DNA of 37,556 nt from Candidatus Paceibacter sp. (GTDB taxonomy: Bacteria > Patescibacteriota > Patescibacteriia > DYGC01), in contig DYGC01000004.1 of NCBI GenBank assembly GCA_020724925.1, positions 1 to 37,556 of the forward strand, given 5' to 3'. The position numbers and the translations under genes were made by a program. Below, piece by piece: positions 31,532 to 37,556 of this stretch. The first letter of the stretch is position 1; every line of letters starts with the position of its first letter. The notes beneath the pieces were generated by a model. The model was not told the origin of the DNA. It did not search any database and saw nothing but the letters and a program-made list of their open reading frames with translations.

Positions 31532-32062
31532 ATGAAAAAAATATTAATTTTATCGGTTTTTGCCTTATCAATTTTAAGTTTAAGTGCTTGCGGAAAAGAA
31601 GAAACACCGGTTCAATCGATCGGTGATATTCCCACTGACACTGCTGCCACGATTGAAACCACTACTACTGATCCACGCGATAATGATTGCCCGGCAATTT
31701 GTGAAACCGCCCTTCCAAAATGCACCAGTTTAACGGAAAATGATTGTTTATATAAATGTCAAAATGCCACCAATGTTGAAAAAGCTTGTTTGAAAAATTT
31801 TAAAACCTGCGATGAACTAGCTCGTAACTGTCGACAACCCGGTAATAACGAAACCGAAACAAGCTCTGAAAATAATTGCCCAGCCGCTTGTAATAACTAT
31901 GTTTTAAAATGCATTTCTCAAGTCCCCAGTGCCACTGAAGCCTTAGAAAAAGATGCTTATAACTCCTGCATGGGCGAATGTGCCAAGTGGGACAATGAAA
32001 AAATTAACTGTATGTCAATTTCCCCATCCTGCGAGGGTTTTACCACACAATGCGATTTATAA
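31532..32062 (+). CDS. Cys-rich lipoprotein
   Basis: 176 residues. The lipobox LSLSAC places lipidated Cys at about 20, after a typical signal peptide. The mature part has a Thr-rich linker and two similar Cys-rich repeats, each opening CP-A/I-C (NDCPAICETALPKC and NNCPAACNNYVLKC), so an internal duplication. Disulfides outside the membrane are likely. It follows the anchored protein by 23 nt. Function unknown. Confidence 0.75.
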   Translation: MKKILILSVFALSILSLSACGKEETPVQSIGDIPTDTAATIETTTTDPRDNDCPAICETALPKCTSLTENDCLYKCQNATNVEKACLKNFKTCDELARNCRQPGNNETETSSENNCPAACNNYVLKCISQVPSATEALEKDAYNSCMGECAKWDNEKINCMSISPSCEGFTTQCDL

Positions 32063-32066
32063 TGTC

Positions 32067-32093
32067 ATCCTGGAAAAAATTTTTATCCAGGAT
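32067..32093. repeat. REP-like palindrome
   Basis: ATCCTGGA (32067-32074)/TCCAGGAT (32086-32093) with an A/T-paired inner part, flanked by GTC and CTC. Same family as the element at 37462. It could also end transcription of the lipoprotein gene. Confidence 0.6.
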
Positions 32094-32153
32094 CTCGCCT
32101 ACGGCATCAATAATATTAATATCAGATTATTTTTAACTTTCTAAAATAAAATT

Positions 32154-33110
32154 ATGTTGATTTACGCACTCTTCGCGCTCGGTTTTCCATTGCTATTAAA
32201 AGGAGCGGATTTATTGGTGGATGGTTCTGTTTCCATCGCTAAAAAATTTAATATTTCCAACATTGTCATCGGTTTGACGATTATTGCTTTCGGCACATCC
32301 TTGCCTGAGTTGGTGGTTAACGTGATGGCCGGTTTAAGCGGTAGCAATGAGTTGGCGATTGGTAACATTTTGGGAAGCAATATCGCTAATATTTTATTGA
32401 TTCTCGGAGTTTCTGCCTTGATTTATCCTTTAATGACGCAAAAAAATACCATTTGGAAAGAAATCCCTTTTAGTTTATTGGCAATTCTCGTTTTGGGAGT
32501 CTTAGTAAATGACCAAATGATTGACGGCGCGCCTTTGTCAATTTTGAGCCGAATTGATGGTTTTGTCTTATTGGCATTCTTTCTTATTTTCTTCTATTAC
32601 ATTATCAGCATCAGCAAAGGAAACAAATCCACTGACAATAGTGACATGAAACAACTATCATCAATAAGATCAATTGTTTATATTATTTTGGGTTTACTGG
32701 GATTAATGTTTGGCGGCAAATGGGTGGTGGACGGTGCCGTGGCGATTGCGACCGCTTTAAATGTCAGCGAATCTTTAATCGGGTTAACAATCGTGGCTAT
32801 CGGAACGTCCCTACCGGAACTCGCGACCTCGGCGGTGGCGGCTTACAAAAAACAAACCGATATTGCCATCGGTAATGTTGTCGGCTCCAATATTTTTAAT
32901 ATTTTCTGGATTTTGGGCGTGGGCGCTTTAATCAATCCGATTGTTTTCACCACCAAATCCAACTTGGATATCGCAATGGTTATCTTAGCGACTGTGTTGT
33001 TGTTCGCCATTATGTTTATTGGTAAAAAACGCGTTGTGGAAAAATGGCAAGGCGGAATGTTCGTGGCGATTTACGTCGCTTACGTGATATTTTTAATTTT
33101 TAACCAATAA
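32154..33110 (+). CDS. calcium/sodium exchanger (CaCA family, YrbG-like)
   Basis: 318 residues, about ten transmembrane helices in two inverted halves. Each half carries the alpha-repeat signature: GTSLPELVVNV near 43 and GTSLPELATSAVAA near 222, with the conserved acidic residue that binds the ion, plus GNILGSN and GNVVGSN after them. The protein exchanges Ca2+ (or another cation) for Na+ or H+ across the membrane. Length matches YrbG and its relatives. Single gene, no operon partner on the same strand. Confidence 0.93.
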   Translation: MLIYALFALGFPLLLKGADLLVDGSVSIAKKFNISNIVIGLTIIAFGTSLPELVVNVMAGLSGSNELAIGNILGSNIANILLILGVSALIYPLMTQKNTIWKEIPFSLLAILVLGVLVNDQMIDGAPLSILSRIDGFVLLAFFLIFFYYIISISKGNKSTDNSDMKQLSSIRSIVYIILGLLGLMFGGKWVVDGAVAIATALNVSESLIGLTIVAIGTSLPELATSAVAAYKKQTDIAIGNVVGSNIFNIFWILGVGALINPIVFTTKSNLDIAMVILATVLLFAIMFIGKKRVVEKWQGGMFVAIYVAYVIFLIFNQ

Positions 33111-33229
33111 CAATCACCTACCGATTTTTATTGACAAATATAATCAAATAGAATCATCTTTCATCATCTTCCTAATCATAGTAAGCCGCTTCGCGCTCAC
33201 GCGCTTTCGCGGGAGAACTCACAGTGGTC

Positions 33230-33255
33230 AAAAAAAGGAGAGCGCGCGGCTCTCC
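33230..33255 (-). terminator. terminator for the minus-strand gene at 33264
   Basis: Hairpin GGAGAGC/GCTCTCC, followed on the minus strand by seven T. Nine bases after the stop codon. Confidence 0.75.
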
Positions 33256-33263
33256 CGTGAGAA

Positions 33264-33665
33264 TCAGAACAAAAAGTCTTTCAGTTCCCTGAAATTGGGA
33301 ATTTGTTTGGCGTAACGCTGGAAGTCAAGATTGACGGCGCGTGGCCATTCAGCAGGAATGAAATCCCCGCGTGCCACGATCACACCCTCCAGGCAAGCGT
33401 GAAAACGCGCCACTCTGACCTTGTGCGAATCACACCAAAAGACTGTCTTGGCGATACGCACTTTTTCGTGGCGATTCCAAAGATGTTGAAAACGCTGCTG
33501 ACTGATCAACTCCTTCGGACCGCCATCAATTTGACGATAATACATCGCTCCTTCCTGAATCAATTTGACCAATTGATCTTTTTCTTTGTAAAGACCAATC
33601 GTCACGTCATGGACAGGCGTGGCGCAGTCCGGCACCTTTTGCAAAAACACTGTTTGTTTTTTCAT
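33264..33665 (-). CDS. small protein of unknown function with Shine-Dalgarno
   Basis: 133 residues, soluble, basic, no signal peptide. AGGAGGG lies about 11 bases before the ATG. No motif recognised; a few Cys and His (VFWCDSHKVRVARFHACL) could bind a metal but the spacing is not standard. Like the gene at 27090 it is GC-richer than its surroundings, has a clear Shine-Dalgarno and its own terminator, so the two may be of a common regulatory type. Between 33111 and 33229 I see only AT-rich sequence and short inverted repeats. Confidence 0.6.
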   Translation of the reverse strand: MKKQTVFLQKVPDCATPVHDVTIGLYKEKDQLVKLIQEGAMYYRQIDGGPKELISQQRFQHLWNRHEKVRIAKTVFWCDSHKVRVARFHACLEGVIVARGDFIPAEWPRAVNLDFQRYAKQIPNFRELKDFLF

Positions 33666-33756
33666 CTATTTACCTACCCTCCTTTTCCGGATTTCTAACA
33701 ATACTCTCCTAAAATAAAAAAAGCAAGCTCATTTGAACAGCATTTTTATTCAAAAA

Positions 33757-34263
33757 TTAAACAAAAAACCTCAAATAATACAAAGCGATTGCTGCCGCTG
33801 ACGCCACGTTCAATGATTCTTTAATGCCGTGCATTGGCAAATGACAAATCAAATCGCTGCGTTGCAACAAACTTTGCGAAACGCCCGTCACTTCGTTCCC
33901 CACAATTAATGCTAACGGATATTTTAAACGCTTCGCACTGGAACGGATATCAATACTATCTTTATTATATTCTAAAGAGACTACAAAATAACCTTGTTTT
34001 TTTAATTTATCCACCAAACGCCAAGCCGATTTACAATACTCCCAGGGTACTGATTGATTAGCCCCCAACGCCACTTTCGCCATTTTGGGATGTTCGGGGG
34101 TGGCGGTCCAACCGGTGATATAAATTTTGTTGATGGCGGCGCAATCGCCCGTTCTAAACATTGATCCGACATTATAAACCGAACGAATATTCGGTAAAAT
34201 CACCACCATTTCTTTTTTCAATAATGATTCGCGGGTGGCCGCGCTTTTTTTATTTTTCATCAT
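33757..34263 (-). CDS. SpoU/TrmH-family RNA 2'-O-methyltransferase
   Basis: 168 residues, the catalytic SPOUT domain only. Motif 1 is NIRSVYNVGSMFRTGD (Asn and Arg of the knot), motif 2 LALIVGNEVTGVSQ, motif 3 LPMHGIKESLNVASAAAIALY with the conserved Ser-Leu-Asn. It transfers methyl from SAM to a ribose in tRNA or rRNA; the target cannot be stated (TrmL- or TrmH-like). It overlaps the thiI end by about 14 nt, so it is the last gene of the minus-strand operon DUF3048-rsmI-thiI-spoU. Confidence 0.9.
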   Translation of the reverse strand: MMKNKKSAATRESLLKKEMVVILPNIRSVYNVGSMFRTGDCAAINKIYITGWTATPEHPKMAKVALGANQSVPWEYCKSAWRLVDKLKKQGYFVVSLEYNKDSIDIRSSAKRLKYPLALIVGNEVTGVSQSLLQRSDLICHLPMHGIKESLNVASAAAIALYYLRFFV

Positions 34264-35458
34264 AAGCGTTCAAATCATATTGATAAATTTGCGCCCGCGC
34301 CATAATATCATCCAATAAAGTATTCAGTTCTAAATTACTTTCCAAGGCCAAAACTTCCGCCAATTTTGATTTGGTATGAGGATGGGCAGACACCAACAAA
34401 GAACAACAATCGCCATAAGGTAAAATTGATGTTTCATAAGTACCGAAACGATTGGCCAACTGCACAATTTCCGTTTTATTTAAACCGATCAACGGTGAAA
34501 AAATCGGCAAATTCACCGCTTCATAAATTGTCTTAATATTATCCAAAGTTTGTGAAGCGACCTGAGACAAGCTATCACCGGTAATAATCGCTTTAGCGTT
34601 GATTTTGAGGGCCAGACGCTCGGCCAAACACAACATCTGACGTTTGTAAATAATCATTCGGTAATCCGAGGGAACACTTTGAATAATCGCTTTTTGCAAA
34701 TCATCAAACGGTAAAATATACAAAGTGATGCGGCTGTGCAAAGCCAGCAAGTTTTTCGCCAATTGCTGAATTTTATCCTGCACGGCGTCCTTATTGATAC
34801 TTTGATTTTGGCAATGACACAAAACCACTTCAGCGCCGCGCTTCATCAATAATACGGCCGCCACCGGACTGTCAATTCCTCCGGACAACAAAGCCACCAC
34901 CCGCCCGGCCGTACCCACCGGCAAACCACCGATTCCTTCCCGCCGCTCCCGCGCAATCAATAATTTTTGATCTCGGGCCACAATTTGCAAATTCCAATCC
35001 GGATGATGCAAATCCACGCGCAAACCGGCATAAGCGTCCAAAATCCAGCCACCCAATTGGGCATTCATTTCCATGGATGGAACCGGCAAATATTTATCAG
35101 CGCGCCGCGAAGTAACGCGAAAAGTTTTAATCAAAGGATGATTTTGTAAATATTGTTCAATCCAAGTCATTAAATTTTCTTTGGCAGCATAAAAATCATT
35201 ATTAAAATCCAAAACATCACTCAGAACCGCGTGATTAACGCCCGGTACCAAAATGATTTTAGACATCAAAAATTCCAAATCCACGTTTTCCGGCAACTCA
35301 ATTTGAAAATGCGAACCCTGAAATGTCAAAAAATTGACATTGATTTTCCATGCCCGTAAAAATCCGTTCAAATTGTATCTTAATTGCTTGATGAATTTCT
35401 TTTTGTTACGCCCTTTGAGCGCGATTTCATCATAAAACAAACTGATTACTGATGTCAT
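34250..35458 (-). CDS. thiI: tRNA 4-thiouridine synthase ThiI
   Basis: 402 residues. N-terminal ferredoxin-like and THUMP domains (about 1-165) bind tRNA; the PP-loop SGGIDSP near 192-198 activates uridine-8 by adenylation; ITGDSLSQVASQTLDN and PYGDCCSLL follow as in the family. The C-terminal rhodanese domain of E. coli ThiI is absent, as in B. subtilis, so sulfur must come from a separate carrier. It makes s4U8, a UV-sensing tRNA modification, and can serve thiamin synthesis. It begins four bases after rsmI. Confidence 0.93.
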   Translation of the reverse strand: MTSVISLFYDEIALKGRNKKKFIKQLRYNLNGFLRAWKINVNFLTFQGSHFQIELPENVDLEFLMSKIILVPGVNHAVLSDVLDFNNDFYAAKENLMTWIEQYLQNHPLIKTFRVTSRRADKYLPVPSMEMNAQLGGWILDAYAGLRVDLHHPDWNLQIVARDQKLLIARERREGIGGLPVGTAGRVVALLSGGIDSPVAAVLLMKRGAEVVLCHCQNQSINKDAVQDKIQQLAKNLLALHSRITLYILPFDDLQKAIIQSVPSDYRMIIYKRQMLCLAERLALKINAKAIITGDSLSQVASQTLDNIKTIYEAVNLPIFSPLIGLNKTEIVQLANRFGTYETSILPYGDCCSLLVSAHPHTKSKLAEVLALESNLELNTLLDDIMARAQIYQYDLNAYDEK

Positions 35459-35462
35459 AAAA

Positions 35463-36152
35463 TTACTTTAATTTTCCCAAAAGTGCGATCACTTCTCCTT
35501 TATCATGATTTTTATCATTCAAAAATGCTTGATAAGCCTCTTTAATGGATCCGCGATAGAACGTTTCAAATTGTTTAGTAATTTCCCGGCCGATTAATAA
35601 CGGACGCTCAGCGCCGACAAAATCCATCATTTTTTCCAAATTCTTAGCCAAACGATGGGGGTTATCCATAAAAACAAAAGCGGTTTCCGGATTTTCCGCC
35701 ATCATTTTAAACAATTTCTCACGGCCTTTTTTATGCGGTAAAAATCCCAAATAAGTAAACGGATTGATGTCCAAGCCCGCCACGCTCAGCAATGAAGTCA
35801 AGGCCGAAGCGCCCGGCACGGGAATCACCTCAACAGGCACGCCCGCCGCGAACAACGCTTCCAATAAGAGATTGCCTGGATCGTTGATGCCGGGCGTGCC
35901 GGCGTCGCTGACCAGCGCCAAATCCTTATCTTCAGCCAACAATGATTTAATCATGTCCACTTGCTTATCCGAGCTATGTTGATGATAAGACAATAAATTT
36001 TTTCCTTTAATTTGCAATGCTTCCAACAATTGACGAGTATGACGGGTATCTTCGGCCAAAATAAAATCAGCCCGCGTTAAAACGTCAATCGCGCGTTGGC
36101 TGATATCTTGCAAATTGCCGATTGGTGTCGCCACCATGAATAACTTTGCCAT
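35463..36152 (-). CDS. rsmI: 16S rRNA (cytidine1402-2'-O)-methyltransferase RsmI
   Basis: 229 residues from the ATG at 36152 (MAKLFMVATPIGNLQD); the longer frame begins with TTG and is not needed. Diagnostic segments: VATPIGNLQDIS at the N-terminus, AEDTRHTRQLL, LVSDAGTPGINDPG and VIPVPGASALTSLL, all typical of the tetrapyrrole-methylase fold used by RsmI. It methylates the ribose of C1402 in the ribosomal P site. Slightly shorter than the E. coli enzyme (286) at the C-terminus, as in many reduced genomes. Nine bases after the DUF3048 gene. Confidence 0.94.
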   Translation of the reverse strand: MAKLFMVATPIGNLQDISQRAIDVLTRADFILAEDTRHTRQLLEALQIKGKNLLSYHQHSSDKQVDMIKSLLAEDKDLALVSDAGTPGINDPGNLLLEALFAAGVPVEVIPVPGASALTSLLSVAGLDINPFTYLGFLPHKKGREKLFKMMAENPETAFVFMDNPHRLAKNLEKMMDFVGAERPLLIGREITKQFETFYRGSIKEAYQAFLNDKNHDKGEVIALLGKLK

Positions 36153-36161
36153 ACAAATCAA

Positions 36162-37409
36162 TTATTTTTCAGTCACCGCGTTGAAATAGCTGGGCACCAC
36201 CTGAATCCAAGTGTTTCCCGGTGACAACAACAAATCATTACCGGCTTTATCCACAAAACGCGTGCGGCCACTGTAAGACTCCTTTTGCCACTCGCCTTTT
36301 TGCTTAGTTCCTTGAGTGTAAATCAAGACCGGACCATGGCCGATATTGTTCATTTCCAAACGACCGATATCGTCAATTACGCGACTTAGGGCCTCCATCA
36401 CAATCACGTTTTTAGCGGTGATTTGCTGATTGCTATTCTTATCCAAATGCGGTTGTCCGGCGTTAAAACGATAGTAAACGCCTTCTTCTTCATTATATTG
36501 CCACTCTACCTCATAATTTTTGTTTTGTGAATAGGAAATCTCAATATTGTCAACCATTACATCGCCACTAATTTCTTCATTACTATAATGCCAAGTATCA
36601 ATTTCCGTCCATAAACCAGCTTCCGGCTTAGTCGGACGGCACAATCCCAAATCGGCAACACTGACATAAGTGTTGTGCGGGGCGTAACGCCAAGTGACAC
36701 GCTCAAAAATATCTCCATGATAAAACTCATCGCAATCAATCATGCCTTGAGAAGCAATCAAATCCAAAGCTTTCGGACTGCCACCAACGTGGGCATAAAC
36801 CGGATTATTATACTCTTGCGCCCACCACAAATAATAATCGCGGGCGGAGCGCACCGGGCCGATCGCTTTGACCGTTTGCAAACTGTCAAAAATCGCCATA
36901 AAACGAGTAAAACCACCTTCCACCAAAGCCTCGTAAACGACATCGGCTTCGCCCAAACCACTTTGCGGACGGGCGGCCGTATGATTTTCCACCATCACGG
37001 CGTAAACTCTGGCGTTTTCCAAATCTTCAACAGAATATGCCAATTCCTCACCTTTTAATTGCAAACAAACGCCGGTCACGGGGTGCACAAATTCACATTG
37101 TGTTTTTGTAATAAGTTTTTCCGGCATGCTAATTTGGTAAGGAATAACTTCAATCACCTTAAATTTCTCACTCCCATAAGACAAAATACAAAAACTAAAA
37201 ACTGTAAAAATTATCCAGACAATCAAAATACCCCAGCTCCACACGATTGAAAGATTTTTTTTCAATAAAATTTTTAATGTGACGCAACAATTTTTAAAAC
37301 GCCCCCCGGGCACGGACGTGGCCGGCAGGATTACTTTTTCCGATTGCTTCATTTTTTCCGGCTGAATCTTTTTTTCAGGCTGAGAATTTTTGTTTTTTGG
37401 TTTAACCAT
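36162..37409 (-). CDS. DUF3048 (YerB-like) membrane-anchored protein
   Basis: 415 residues. A Lys-rich cytoplasmic tail of about 50 residues is followed by one transmembrane helix (about 57-78) and an extracellular DUF3048 domain with the hallmark VMVENHTAARPQSGLGEADVVY-type segment, shown here by its first part, then EALVEGGFTRFMAIF and GPVRSARDYY. YerB-type proteins are usually lipoproteins; here a helix anchors the protein instead. Their biochemical role is unknown, though they occur with envelope and DNA-repair genes. First gene of the minus-strand operon. Confidence 0.88.
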   Translation of the reverse strand: MVKPKNKNSQPEKKIQPEKMKQSEKVILPATSVPGGRFKNCCVTLKILLKKNLSIVWSWGILIVWIIFTVFSFCILSYGSEKFKVIEVIPYQISMPEKLITKTQCEFVHPVTGVCLQLKGEELAYSVEDLENARVYAVMVENHTAARPQSGLGEADVVYEALVEGGFTRFMAIFDSLQTVKAIGPVRSARDYYLWWAQEYNNPVYAHVGGSPKALDLIASQGMIDCDEFYHGDIFERVTWRYAPHNTYVSVADLGLCRPTKPEAGLWTEIDTWHYSNEEISGDVMVDNIEISYSQNKNYEVEWQYNEEEGVYYRFNAGQPHLDKNSNQQITAKNVIVMEALSRVIDDIGRLEMNNIGHGPVLIYTQGTKQKGEWQKESYSGRTRFVDKAGNDLLLSPGNTWIQVVPSYFNAVTEK

Positions 37410-37461
37410 ATAAAAATCTTAATATTTAATTGCGCGCTTTTTATAAAAAGTAGCGATTTCT

Positions 37462-37556
37462 GTCATCCTGAACTTGTTTCAGGATCTCCCCAATAAACTC
37501 TTCATTCCTTAAACGACGGAGGAAACAATAAGGATTAATTAAGGGATCCTGAAACA
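37462..37556. repeat. pair of inverted REP-like palindromes at the window end
   Basis: The first copy has ATCCTGAA (37465-37472)/TTCAGGAT (37478-37485) with flanks GTC and CTC. A second copy in the opposite orientation starts near 37545 (GATCCTGAAACA) and runs off the window. This CATCCTGAACTTGTTTCAGG element is a widespread bacterial intergenic palindrome type. Confidence 0.7.

Noticed and set aside
1-37556. CRISPR array
   Set aside because: No regularly spaced identical repeats with unique spacers; the repeats present are paired or dispersed and structured, and no cas gene is seen.

Overview
The window looks like a chromosome segment of a Candidate Phyla Radiation (Patescibacteria, Parcubacteria-like) bacterium; this is inferred, not proven. 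The signs are an AT-rich base composition, many genes with no Shine-Dalgarno sequence, tRNAs without an encoded CCA end, and a set of large secreted or membrane-anchored proteins of unknown role beside compact housekeeping genes. TGA is used as a stop (for example at the ends of the genes at 10699 and 14007), so this is the standard bacterial code and not the Gracilibacteria/SR1 code.

Layout. 1-4031: end of a beta-propeller protein overlapping a 1003-residue exported fusion (serine-hydrolase-like, two membrane helices, degenerate M23 peptidase). 4043-8593: radA, recG with an upstream tRNA-Arg, a two-helix membrane protein and tRNA-Ser(GCU). 8586-15868: the accessory region, described below. 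15892-21900: SLOG-like protein, histidine phosphatase, DUF2975 protein, MazG-like protein, exported cyclophilin, Cys-rich secreted protein and small proteins. 21989-22709: a tRNA-Ser(UGA) gene, an interrupted copy of it and two tRNA-Ser-3'-end-derived structured repeats. 22823-24138: two very AT-rich orphan genes, the first with a HEPN-like motif. 24173-27320: TspO, a deoxyribosyltransferase-MazG fusion and unknown proteins. 27507-33110: a large surface protein with two peptidoglycan-binding modules, anchored Cys-rich proteins and a Ca2+/Na+ exchanger. 33264-37409, minus strand: a small protein, then the apparent operon DUF3048-rsmI-thiI-SpoU methyltransferase.

The most interesting part is 8711-15868. 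A tyrosine recombinase on the minus strand diverges from a six-gene plus-strand operon: a LexA-like repressor, a DUF2188 protein, a nuclease-methyltransferase fusion, its specificity subunit, a CD-NTase and a Cap15-like two-helix beta-barrel effector. I read this as a BcgI-like restriction-modification pair plus a minimal type I CBASS, both placed behind a self-cleaving SOS-type repressor whose putative operator overlaps its own start codon. The operon lies between about 70-bp inverted repeats (9600-9672 and 15680-15749). Their outer ends carry GTTAG, and their internal hairpins keep pairing while changing sequence. The right end abuts a 125-nt fold with the box layout of an integron attC site, and a GTTAGGC box lies between the recombinase and the operon. 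The recombinase lacks the extra domain of true integron integrases, so integron-like mobilisation is a hypothesis.

A second theme is structure-conserving repeats around the two tRNA-Ser loci. Units at 8641, 22381 and 22562 end in the tRNA-Ser 3' sequence and have covarying terminal stems, and a tRNA-Ser(UGA) copy is broken by about 140 nt inserted in its T-loop.
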